NCBI GenBank assembly: GCA_024692165.1
Contig: JAILMY010000136.1
Coordinates: 1 to 35,369 of the forward strand
Direction: 5' to 3'
DNA from: Butyrivibrio sp.
GTDB taxonomy: Bacteria > Bacillota > Clostridia > Lachnospirales > Lachnospiraceae
DNA: 35,369 bases
Shown: piece after piece, positions 6,156 to 14,092 of the stretch
Position numbering within the stretch: the first letter of the stretch is position 1
Layout: every line of letters starts with the position of its first letter
Made by a program: the position numbers and the translations under genes
Notes under the pieces: model-generated
Told to the model about the DNA's origin: nothing
Databases searched by the model: none
The model's input: the letters and a program-made list of their open reading frames with translations, nothing else

Positions 6156-6244
6156 CTTATGCTCCAATCTGATGGCTTAACCACCTGTAAAAAACAATTA
6201 TGTTCTTCGGGACAGGTCTTCCCTCTTCCCTTAAACTCATATTC

Positions 6245-6272
6245 ATTAGTTATGATACTAATGTTCATTAGT
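6245..6272. promoter_or_regulatory. Three alternating ATTAGT half-sites upstream of the DUF998 gene
   Basis: ATTAGT (6245-6250), ACTAAT (6257-6262) and ATTAGT (6267-6272) form two overlapping inverted repeats, with 6 bp and 4 bp spacers, about 90 bp upstream of the DUF998 ATG. This geometry is typical of TetR/MarR-type operators. No TetR or MarR gene is in the window, so the regulator would be elsewhere. Confidence 0.45.
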
Positions 6273-6293
6273 CTCGTCAACAAAAATAAAAAA

Positions 6294-6334
6294 ATGCATT
6301 CCTGAGCACCAAATCTACAGATTCAGGAATGCAT
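6294..6334 (-). terminator. Intrinsic terminator of the EAL-PAS-GGDEF gene
   Basis: ATGCATTCCTGA (6294-6305) pairs with TCAGGAATGCAT (6323-6334), a perfect 12 bp stem, followed on the minus strand by TTTTTATTTTTG. It starts just past the stop codon of the gene at 6338. Confidence 0.88.
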
Positions 6335-6337
6335 CAT

Positions 6338-8803
6338 TTAGTTTTTAAATTCATCCAGCACTGCCGTGTACATATTTTCGTCGGTTATGCCCTCATCGCT
6401 TCTTAGCTTGCAGCCTATGCGGATCTTGACTGTTATGTCATTACCTTCAATCTTTTTAATATCTTCAAGCTTTGTCCTGAGTTCTTCAATCAAAGTGTTT
6501 ATCTCTTCAGGTTTGGTATCATCTGTCACAACAGCAAAGTCAGAACCAATGCATTTAGCTACAGCGCATTTTCCTTCCGTAACATCAACGATAATCTCTG
6601 CAGCTCGCTTAAGAAGCTTGTTTCCAAAACCATCACCGAAATCTTCGACTATACGATGATGATTTTCGTTACGAAGTATAAGAAGCGCAAAGTCTGTTTT
6701 CTTGGTAGCATAGTTATGTGTAAAGGTCCTGGTAACATCTGCCAGGGCTGAGACATTCATAAGTCCTGTAACAGGATCCAGCCTTCGTTCATTGTACAGT
6801 TTGTCCAGATATGAAAGCTGCTCATCCACATCTATACAATGCCCAATAAGACCGATGATCTGACCATTATCATAAATAGGTCTTTTATCGCTCATAATAT
6901 TATGGGCGATACCATTTACAATACATTGCCCCTGACTCCTCTTCAAAAAGATTCCCTTGTTCAGCACCTCAAGTTCGCCTTCCTCAAGGGCTTTTTCATC
7001 CATGAACCATCCCATATCCTCATCTCTTTTTCCGAGAATATCCTCAATCTTCACATCAAGGAAATCAAGATATGCTTTACTGGCGCCCAGATATCTGCGA
7101 TCAGTGTCTTTCCAGAAAAACTTTATGGACGAATCTGCAACAATGCCTTCAAACAGCTTGGCCTGCACGTCAGCATTCTTATTTGTAAGACCATAGTCCT
7201 CAGGATTATGAACATGGTTATTACTCGAAAGGAAGCGCTGGGCATCATCGGTTGTTGCCTTGGTGCAGATCAGGTACTCTTTTTCTGCAGAACCCGGCAC
7301 CATCATGACACTCATTTCTCTCCACCTGTAATTTCCGTCCTTTTGCTTGAACTTAAAGATATTCTCAATGAATCCTTTTCCGGAAGCAGCAATCCTTTTC
7401 TTAAAAGTAGAACTATCACTGAACGCATTAAATTTTTCCCTGTCACTGGGTGCAATGCACTCATTGGCAAGTCTTTCTAATTTCTTCTGCAGGTTATTTG
7501 TGTCACCATCAGTTACGACATATTTATCCTTACCAATCAAAGGCTCAATAGTCTGTTTCTCTATATTGACAAGCATAACTGTCTCAAAGAGATGGTTCAG
7601 CTCCCTGAGCTTTCCTCCAACACTTGTCTTGGTCTTAAAGTCACTGTCTATGGAAATATTCCTGATAGAACCCTTGATCAGGTGCTTGCCTTCCCATTCC
7701 GCCAGTTCTTCTCCCTGGAAGCACAAAATGTTACCGTCGAAAGTATAATAGAAGGTCTCACGATTCTTGGTGCTTTCGATAGTATTGGCATACTCACGGT
7801 ACTTCTGTATCAAAGGAGAATTGGTATGATACACAAGCTCATCCAGTTCTTCCAAAGTATACTCCGATGAAACAATCTGCCTTTGATATGCTTTATTCAT
7901 GAAGAGAGTGCGGAAATTCTCACCATCATCTTCTATGATTTCCAATGGCTCCTCGGTATATCTTGCGCTAAAGCTGGCCTTCTGATAGTAATGACGCAAC
8001 TTTCTGGGTTCTATTGTTATGCCGGTTCTGGCAATATGATCAAAAAACTCATCCAGCGGCATGGGCTTACCATAGAAATAGCCCTGAAGTTTGCCACAGC
8101 CTATGGAATAAAGAAAATCTACCTGCTCAGCTGTTTCAACGCCCTCTGCCAGGGTCTTGACTCCGATATCCTTAGCCATTGATATGGCAGAAGTCATGAT
8201 AGACTGAGATTTTTCGGTAAAAGAGGACAAGAACTCCATATCCATCTTGACAGTATCAAACTGATAATCCTTAAGAAGGTTCAAAGAAGAATATCCGCTT
8301 CCAAAATCGTCCATCCAGATTTCAAATCCTGCATTTCTGAAACTCTCAATAATTCTTTCCATGAGAAGAGCATCAGAAACAATCATGCTCTCTGTTATCT
8401 CGATATGAAGGTAATCCCTAGGAATGCTATATTTTTCAATGGCATCCTCTACAACCTTAAGCATGTCGGCAGTTTCAAAATCCAATCTGGAGAAATTAAC
8501 AGATACCGGAACAGCCTCAAGGTTATCATTTAATCTCTTCGAAATATCGGAGCAGACCTTTTCAACAACAAAGCAGTCCAGCTTATGAATCTGCTTGCTG
8601 TCCTCCAACGCTCCAATGAATTTATCCGGGGAAAGAAGTCTGTGAACCGGATCCTTCCATCTTGCCAAAGATTCAGCTCCGCAGAGCTGTCCAGTAAGCG
8701 TGCGAATAACAGGCTGGTAATAGACCTCAATCCAGCCCTCCTTGATGGCAGCATCAATGTTTTTTACCACATATTCAGTTATCTGGCTATTTTCATTTTT
8801 CAT
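6338..8803 (-). CDS. EAL - PAS-like - degenerate GGDEF c-di-GMP signalling protein
   Basis: 821 residues without membrane segments. The N-terminal EAL domain (about 15-265) has ESL in place of EAL at 44-46 but keeps the catalytic glutamate and the other expected residues: NFS, HIEITES, MDDFGSGYS, the VKMD lysine, AEGVE and QGYFYG. Active c-di-GMP phosphodiesterase activity is therefore likely. The middle (about 285-640) contains PAS-like sensory regions (KYRWREM and FWKDTDRRYLGASKAYLDFL segments). The C-terminal GGDEF domain (about 655-815) starts with DPVTGLMN, but the signature GGDEF is replaced by IGSDF near 750, so diguanylate cyclase activity is unlikely; it may bind GTP as a regulator. 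The EAL-first order is the reverse of the usual GGDEF-EAL arrangement. The gene is monocistronic with its own terminator. Confidence 0.92.
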   Translation of the reverse strand: MKNENSQITEYVVKNIDAAIKEGWIEVYYQPVIRTLTGQLCGAESLARWKDPVHRLLSPDKFIGALEDSKQIHKLDCFVVEKVCSDISKRLNDNLEAVPVSVNFSRLDFETADMLKVVEDAIEKYSIPRDYLHIEITESMIVSDALLMERIIESFRNAGFEIWMDDFGSGYSSLNLLKDYQFDTVKMDMEFLSSFTEKSQSIMTSAISMAKDIGVKTLAEGVETAEQVDFLYSIGCGKLQGYFYGKPMPLDEFFDHIARTGITIEPRKLRHYYQKASFSARYTEEPLEIIEDDGENFRTLFMNKAYQRQIVSSEYTLEELDELVYHTNSPLIQKYREYANTIESTKNRETFYYTFDGNILCFQGEELAEWEGKHLIKGSIRNISIDSDFKTKTSVGGKLRELNHLFETVMLVNIEKQTIEPLIGKDKYVVTDGDTNNLQKKLERLANECIAPSDREKFNAFSDSSTFKKRIAASGKGFIENIFKFKQKDGNYRWREMSVMMVPGSAEKEYLICTKATTDDAQRFLSSNNHVHNPEDYGLTNKNADVQAKLFEGIVADSSIKFFWKDTDRRYLGASKAYLDFLDVKIEDILGKRDEDMGWFMDEKALEEGELEVLNKGIFLKRSQGQCIVNGIAHNIMSDKRPIYDNGQIIGLIGHCIDVDEQLSYLDKLYNERRLDPVTGLMNVSALADVTRTFTHNYATKKTDFALLILRNENHHRIVEDFGDGFGNKLLKRAAEIIVDVTEGKCAVAKCIGSDFAVVTDDTKPEEINTLIEELRTKLEDIKKIEGNDITVKIRIGCKLRSDEGITDENMYTAVLDEFKN

Positions 8804-8867
8804 TCGTAAGCCCTATAACCTCATCTTATTTATTCGAAAACTCTGTGGAATAAACATAGAAAACACG

Positions 8868-8924
8868 ATATAGTAATTCCAATATAAGTTTACTATATTT
8901 AGCACGATACAATTATTAAATTGT
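8868..8924. promoter_or_regulatory. Dyad-rich region upstream of the EAL-PAS-GGDEF gene
   Basis: Two inverted repeats lie here: ATATAGTAA/TTACTATAT (8868-8876 with 8890-8898) and ACAATT-atta-AATTGT (8909-8924). CACGATA also occurs twice (8864-8870 and 8903-8909). This is the expected promoter zone for the EAL gene starting at 8803. Specific -35/-10 boxes are not clear. Confidence 0.35.
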
Positions 8925-8945
8925 GATAAATTATGTCTTAATATT

Positions 8946-9012
8946 CGTGGGAAGGTTTCCAACTCCCCGAGATGAAATAGGCGGGCTGCCACAATCCGTC
9001 CCTGGGATTGGT
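8946..9012. other. GC-rich structured intergenic element, possible ncRNA or 3' structure
   Basis: In otherwise AT-rich intergenic DNA this 67 bp block has several small pairings: GTGG/CCAC closing the whole left part (8947-8950 with 8988-8992), GGAA/TTCC, GGC-gggct-GCC, and AATCC/GGATT (8993-8997 with 9004-9009). It lies just past the stop of the RyR-domain gene and has no T-run, so it is not a plain intrinsic terminator. I cannot match it to a known RNA family. Confidence 0.3.
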
Positions 9013-9018
9013 ATAGAT

Positions 9019-10842
9019 TTATTTTCCGCTCATTAGAATCTTTTTGACAGTTATTATATTATCCCTGTCGCTCTGCTTATAGTCCACGTTCCTGCCGGTG
9101 ATGGCGTTCTCGTAGTCTGAAAGTTCATCCAGATCATCCCAGGGGATGAGACATGCGTGAAGTTTATTTGCCGGATCCTTGGTGATCCTGGTCTTCCCGT
9201 CCTGCTTGTACATTTCGGCCCGCTTATCTTTTTCCTCATCACTCATGGTTGAATAACCCATGGAGAAATGGAAGGCGCACCATCTGTGGTGCTCGGACTT
9301 AGCCAGGTTCTCCAGCTTCTCTCCGTCAATAGTTAAATCTTTTCCGATAAATCCAAGGCGCTGGAACAGTGTCTGCAGATAGTCCGCGCTGGCTCTGCAG
9401 CTCATGCGGCTGAAGTAGTCGCATTCTGCCCACTGTTTATCTATACTTCCATCATCGCCGCAGTAGTAGTGATTGATTTCCATTGCCAGCTGGTCCATCT
9501 TGCCGGTGTAGAGAATGTCTGCGTCATAAATGGCGCTCTTTTTCCTCTCCTTGCCTACCCGGTAGCAATATACTCTGTCCTTAAGGCACTGGTAGATGGG
9601 CATTGAGATTCCTCTCTCTCTGAGAATCTCCTGAAATCCATAGGCAATCTCTCTGCCTGTCTTCTCATCTCCCACCGCCACAACGATGTATTTCAGCGAC
9701 TTTGCATGTTCCATCACATATTCCGTGGCGCTGATGCTTCGGCCATCGGAGGATGAAAAATCGATGTTATAGTTATCAAGCATTGACTGATAGCGCATCT
9801 TAAACAGGCCATTGGTCTCATCAAGAGCTGAGTCAAAGACCTTTACGTGGAAATTACTGCCCTCGAACTGTCCGTTTGCCACCAGCTTACGAAGAACCTC
9901 CTGCCCCAGGTGGCCAAATCCCACCAGAAGACACTCTGCATCCGCAGTTGCCCTATAGTTTTCGTCAAATGTAATTGCGTTACACAATGGATATTTCTGT
10001 AAAAGAACTCTCGCCACCAGCTCTGCTCTGTCAAAGACCTTTACGGAGCCGTAGCCGTATCTCTCTGAAGTATTAAAAAAGACTTCACCCTGAGTTTCTT
10101 CTCTTCCAAGCATCACAAGCTTGGTCTGCTCGGGCTTTATGCCGCAGTCCTCCAGGGTTTTAAGGAGCATTCTGGCATAGGAGATATTGGAGTCCACATC
10201 ATCCGCCAGGGCGTTAAGTCTAATGGAGCCGCTACCTTTTTTTACAGATAAGCGCTTTAAGAATTTGGGTCTGACCTTTGTTGCTATCTCATCTGTGTAT
10301 AGCATTCCGCCTAGAGCCCTTATATCCGCTTCTCTTGAGGATGAATCAGAAACGTAGACCACTGAGACCTTCTTGTTTGTAGCCAGCTTTTTGCCAAATT
10401 CAATGGCGTTGTCATCAGTACCGTAGATAAGCTCAATATCATGGATTCTAAAGAGCCAGGCTCTGAGCCTGTTGATGGCATTTTTGCCGAGGGTTGTCAC
10501 CACGGCACTTACCAAAGCATAGTAGCCAAAGAAATGGATTACCCAGAAAACCAGTATCCAGCCCGGTGCTCCATCCACAAGCTTGGAGAAGTCGTCCACT
10601 CTGTTGACACCGCCGAACATCCTGACGATATCGATCATGGTGCGGAGGATTGCAACAGGGCTAAAGCCCACCACAAAGGCATTAATGCTGCCGTATATAA
10701 AAATTCCTCCAAGGATAGCCACAGTAAAGGCTATTCCCGACCATTTCTCCCTATTGTCCGCATCCAGCGCCAGGTAACTTATAAGTGCCAGAAACAGCGC
10801 TGCTGATAATGCGATTACTGCTAAACTTTGTGCCCAAACCAT
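9019..10842 (-). CDS. Channel-like membrane protein with RCK/TrkA-N-like and C-terminal RyR domains
   Basis: 607 residues from ATG 10842, selected for GTGGGAGTTTTGT upstream; the track's start at 10869 is a TTG without a good RBS. Three hydrophobic helices lie in the first 120 residues (about 2-26, 32-56, 88-112), the last resembling the inner helix of a two-TM cation channel, but no K+ filter TVGYG is present. Next come two Rossmann-like blocks: a degenerate one (IELIYGTDDNAIEFGKKL, about 135-220) and a good one with the nucleotide motif GFGHLG near 306, as in TrkA-N/RCK domains. The C-terminal about 100 residues match the RyR domain: LAKSEHHRWCAFHFSMGY, then HACLIPWDDL and a closing DRDNI helix. 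RyR domains occur in ryanodine receptors and in predicted prokaryotic nucleotide-sensing and conflict systems. A WYL regulator gene lies 60 bp upstream on the same strand. Function is inferred only: a ligand-gated pore or membrane sensor. Confidence 0.75.
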   Translation of the reverse strand: MVWAQSLAVIALSAALFLALISYLALDADNREKWSGIAFTVAILGGIFIYGSINAFVVGFSPVAILRTMIDIVRMFGGVNRVDDFSKLVDGAPGWILVFWVIHFFGYYALVSAVVTTLGKNAINRLRAWLFRIHDIELIYGTDDNAIEFGKKLATNKKVSVVYVSDSSSREADIRALGGMLYTDEIATKVRPKFLKRLSVKKGSGSIRLNALADDVDSNISYARMLLKTLEDCGIKPEQTKLVMLGREETQGEVFFNTSERYGYGSVKVFDRAELVARVLLQKYPLCNAITFDENYRATADAECLLVGFGHLGQEVLRKLVANGQFEGSNFHVKVFDSALDETNGLFKMRYQSMLDNYNIDFSSSDGRSISATEYVMEHAKSLKYIVVAVGDEKTGREIAYGFQEILRERGISMPIYQCLKDRVYCYRVGKERKKSAIYDADILYTGKMDQLAMEINHYYCGDDGSIDKQWAECDYFSRMSCRASADYLQTLFQRLGFIGKDLTIDGEKLENLAKSEHHRWCAFHFSMGYSTMSDEEKDKRAEMYKQDGKTRITKDPANKLHACLIPWDDLDELSDYENAITGRNVDYKQSDRDNIITVKKILMSGK

Positions 10843-10902
10843 ACAAAACTCCCACAGGACCGCTCCCAAAGTCCTAAATTCTTTTTCTCTCGAATAAATA
10901 AA

Positions 10903-11895
10903 TCAATCTTCGATGCCCAGCTGCTTTCTGCACTCGGTATTAAACATTTCCAGAACATTGTCCGGCCCGATGATCTTTACCAGGCCGCCCATGGCAAATA
11001 CCCAGCCAAAGAACTGCCCGCTTATCATGACCGTAACTCTTGTATCGGACCAGCCCTCCTCGCCTGAGGGTTTAATGGGAATGTCTTTTCCGAATCTGTC
11101 GATGACAATTCCCACCATATCATTTTTGAACCTGAGATTAACAGGTACCCCTGCTGCCTTTCCGAACATGCCAAAATTCATGTTGATATAGCTGGCCATG
11201 TCGATGGCTTCAAAGACATCCCTTCCCTCTCTCTTTTTGTCCACGATGGTGAGATCTCTGATCTTGTCTACCCTGAAGTGCTTTATCTTGGCTTCCTCAG
11301 TGTCATAGGCAATAAGGTAGTAGTTTTCATCATCCCAGGTCAGTGCCCAGGGGCTTTCCTCGTAGAGCCCCTCCCTCCTTGGCACCAGCTCTTTTTTCAG
11401 GTTCCAGGTAAGATACTCAAAGGTTATCTGCTTGTTACCAAGAATGGCTGTGTGGAGCTCATCGACTATGTAGTAGATACTCTCATTCATAGTCTTGACC
11501 CTGCCCTGAACCTCCACCTGACGCCTTAGCTCTTTTGCCTGATATTCACTGACAAGACCGGTTATCTTATCAATGAGCTCGTCAGACTTTTTGGCGGTGA
11601 TGAATTTGGAGGACTGGACCGCGTCCACAAGGAGCTTAAGTTCAGCCATTTCAAACTGCCTTGCTCCTAAGTGGTAGTAGTAACTACGCCCCTCCTGCTC
11701 CATGATAATGTCAACACCCAGACCACGAAGAGCCTCTATGTCGTCATAGATACTCTTTCTGTCCGCCTCAATGCCATATTCTTCCAGGTGCGAAAGTATC
11801 TCAGGCATAGTGAGGTAGTGCTCATCATCAGTATATTTGGTCATTATCTGGTTGAGATAATACAGTTTCAGCTTTTGATTTGCACCCCGTGCCAT
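10903..11895 (-). CDS. WYL-domain transcriptional regulator
   Basis: 330 residues. An N-terminal winged HTH (about 8-75; YLTMPEILSHLEEYGIEADRKS form) of the HTH_11/DeoR-like type is followed by a helical linker. A WYL domain lies at about 140-225, with ITFEYLTWN, RREGLYEESPWALTW and the strand YYLIAYDTEEAKIKHFRVDKI, and a WCX-type C-terminal domain follows (VTVMISGQFFGWVFAMGG). WYL proteins sense nucleotides or nucleic-acid ligands and often control defence or DNA-damage genes. The start has CAAGGAGGCAAAA upstream. The gene most likely heads a two-gene unit with the RyR-domain protein, whose start is 60 bp downstream. Binding sites were not located. Confidence 0.9.
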   Translation of the reverse strand: MARGANQKLKLYYLNQIMTKYTDDEHYLTMPEILSHLEEYGIEADRKSIYDDIEALRGLGVDIIMEQEGRSYYYHLGARQFEMAELKLLVDAVQSSKFITAKKSDELIDKITGLVSEYQAKELRRQVEVQGRVKTMNESIYYIVDELHTAILGNKQITFEYLTWNLKKELVPRREGLYEESPWALTWDDENYYLIAYDTEEAKIKHFRVDKIRDLTIVDKKREGRDVFEAIDMASYINMNFGMFGKAAGVPVNLRFKNDMVGIVIDRFGKDIPIKPSGEEGWSDTRVTVMISGQFFGWVFAMGGLVKIIGPDNVLEMFNTECRKQLGIED

Positions 11896-11957
11896 TTTTG
11901 CCTCCTTGCCTGAATAATACGCGCATAACGGATTGCTCCGCTACACTCCCACAATCC

Positions 11958-13979
11958 TTACATGCGCTCAAAGACCGGCATGTAGTCTATTGGAGCGTCC
12001 ACCTTCACAGTCTGTCCGCCTTCGAAGGTAGTGCCATCACTTGTAAGCTTCCACTGTCCCTTAGGAAGGTAAACTTCTCTCTCAAACTCATCAAGATGAA
12101 GAATAGGCGCTACAAGGTACTTGTCACCGAACATGAACTGATCCTGAAGGTTCCAGCACTTCTCATCCTCAGGGAACTCATAGAACATTCCTCTCATAAG
12201 AGGTGAACCGTTCTCTGATGCTTCCTTGTAAAGAACTGCAATATAAGGCTTTAAGCTGATTCTGAGGTCATAATATTTCTTCATGATCTTGAAGTTGTCA
12301 TCGCCATAGCTCCACATCTCGTTGTCCTGGCCTGTGTGAAGATATCCGCCGCCCCAGTCTCTGTCGTCAAGAGCAGGGATATTGTAAGGGCCTCTGTCAC
12401 CGTGCAGTCTGAACACTGCAGTAAATACCGCAAACTGATACCATCTGATAAGGAGCTGCCTGAAGTCAGGGTCCTCCACATCATCTGTCATGAAACCACC
12501 GATATCTGTATTCCACCATGGAATACCTGCTATACCCATGTTAATACCGCACTGGATCTGATCCTGAAGTGACTCGAAAGTACTTGGAACATCTCCTGAC
12601 CATACAACATTTCCATACTTCTGGCTGCCTGCCCATGCACATCTAAGAAGGTTAACAACGCCTCCCTTTCCCATATCCTTCATCTTGTCAAAAAAGACTC
12701 TTGAATACATCTGTGGGTACATGTTGCTTATCTCAAGTGCTGCCCCATCGCTGTAGCGGAAATTATCAAAATCATATACGCCGTAATCAGGCTCTGAGTT
12801 ATCAAGCCAGAAGCCATCGATTCCAAGGTCATAGTAGTTCTTCTTGCAGACTTCCCATACATACTCTCTTGTCTTTGGATTGAAGCAGTCTATCTCTACG
12901 CAGTCTCCCTGGTAATCGTAGGTCTGAAGCGCACCTCTCTCAGTTCTGATAAGAAGGCCCTTCTCCAGCATTGGGTAAAAATTCTCACTTCTTCTGTCAA
13001 CTGATGGCCATACTGAAACCACAACTCTGATGCCCATGCTGTGAAGCTCATCAACCATAGCCTTTGGATCAGGCCAGTAGGTCTTGTCAAACTTCCAGTC
13101 GCCCTGAACTGTCCAGTGGAAGAAGTCGATGATGATCTGATTGATCTTAATTCCAAGTTCCTTGTACTTACGTGCGATTGAAAGAACCTCATCCTGGGTA
13201 CGATAGCGAAGCTTGCACTGCCAAAGTCCCATTAGTTCTTCAGGGTATTCACCTGCGCGGCCTGTTACAGCTGTATAGTTTTCAACAATCTTTTTGGGAG
13301 TATCTGCCACAGTGAGCCAGTAGTCCATATCCTTAACGGACTTCATATCCCAGAGGGTTAAGTTGTTGCCGAAGGTAACCTGTCCAACTCCAGGATTGTT
13401 CCAGAGCATACCATACATAAGGTTTGATACATAGAAAGGAACAGATATCTGTGAATTTCTCTGGGCAAGTTCCAAAGTGCAGCCCTTAAGATCCATCTCC
13501 TGCTGCTGGTACTGTCCCATACCAAAGATTTTCTCTCCCTTATTACTCTCAAAACGAACCTGCAATGCGTAGTTATTACCGCCGCAAAGGCCTTTCCACT
13601 GTCTGTTCACAACCTTAAGGCATCTGCTCTCCTTGGAGATAGTGCCGCCGTAGCTTCTGAAGTACTCACGTAAAAAGAGCTTGTCATCTCTGTAAAAAGA
13701 GATTACGCCGGCATAGTTTACCTCTGCCTTAATGCGTCCGTTGGTGATGCTTGCCCAGGTGTTCTCGAAGATGCCATCGCCGGTCTTCTCCTTTACCTGG
13801 TAGGTCTTAACGTCGCACTTACTCTTTTCTGCCTTTTCTGTGAGAGCCCAGCATCTGTCTGTAAGCTCTGTATTCATGGTAGCTCTGACTCTTAAAGAGT
13901 CCTTGCCCCATCCTTCAATTAAAAGTGTCTCGCCCTGTCTGCAACATACAAGCGCATTTTCTCTAACTTCAAATTCCAT
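11958..13979 (-). CDS. Glycoside hydrolase family 31 (alpha-xylosidase/alpha-glucosidase type)
   Basis: 673 residues, no signal peptide, so cytoplasmic. The N-terminal beta-sandwich (about 1-230) includes the GMGQYQQQ strand typical of GH31. The catalytic barrel (about 245-560) has the nucleophile motif DGFWLDNSEPDYG (Asp near 393), the acid/base region WSGDVPSTFESL (Asp near 462), and GIPWWNTDIGGF as the conserved end-of-barrel segment. A C-terminal beta domain follows, with the DQFMFGDKYLVAPI signature. GH31 enzymes release alpha-linked glucose or xylose from oligosaccharides; the DNSEPD variant of the usual D-x-x-E-P motif fits the xylosidase-like clade, but the specificity is not certain. 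CGGAGGAAAAACAA precedes ATG 13979. The upstream neighbour is an enoate-reductase-like gene; co-transcription is possible but not compelling given the 113 bp gap. Confidence 0.93.
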   Translation of the reverse strand: MEFEVRENALVCCRQGETLLIEGWGKDSLRVRATMNTELTDRCWALTEKAEKSKCDVKTYQVKEKTGDGIFENTWASITNGRIKAEVNYAGVISFYRDDKLFLREYFRSYGGTISKESRCLKVVNRQWKGLCGGNNYALQVRFESNKGEKIFGMGQYQQQEMDLKGCTLELAQRNSQISVPFYVSNLMYGMLWNNPGVGQVTFGNNLTLWDMKSVKDMDYWLTVADTPKKIVENYTAVTGRAGEYPEELMGLWQCKLRYRTQDEVLSIARKYKELGIKINQIIIDFFHWTVQGDWKFDKTYWPDPKAMVDELHSMGIRVVVSVWPSVDRRSENFYPMLEKGLLIRTERGALQTYDYQGDCVEIDCFNPKTREYVWEVCKKNYYDLGIDGFWLDNSEPDYGVYDFDNFRYSDGAALEISNMYPQMYSRVFFDKMKDMGKGGVVNLLRCAWAGSQKYGNVVWSGDVPSTFESLQDQIQCGINMGIAGIPWWNTDIGGFMTDDVEDPDFRQLLIRWYQFAVFTAVFRLHGDRGPYNIPALDDRDWGGGYLHTGQDNEMWSYGDDNFKIMKKYYDLRISLKPYIAVLYKEASENGSPLMRGMFYEFPEDEKCWNLQDQFMFGDKYLVAPILHLDEFEREVYLPKGQWKLTSDGTTFEGGQTVKVDAPIDYMPVFERM

Positions 13980-14021
13980 TTGTTTTTCCTCCGAATTCTA
14001 ATCAAATATTAACAAGTATCA

Positions 14022-14043
14022 TTCATTGGAATCAGCTAATGAA
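14022..14043. promoter_or_regulatory. Inverted repeat upstream of the GH31 gene
   Basis: TTCATT-N10-AATGAA lies 42 bp upstream of the GH31 start, in the gap after the enoate-reductase gene. It could be an operator for sugar control or a weak hairpin. No matching regulator is in the window. Confidence 0.25.
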
Positions 14044-14092
14044 CCCACATATTACTCTCCTTTGTATTCTAAAATCTATGCACACGCGCCTT

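Noticed and set aside
8946-9012. c-di-GMP riboswitch upstream of the EAL gene
   Set aside because: Position is tempting, but the expected GNRA-tetraloop/receptor pattern and conserved core of c-di-GMP-I or -II aptamers could not be found.
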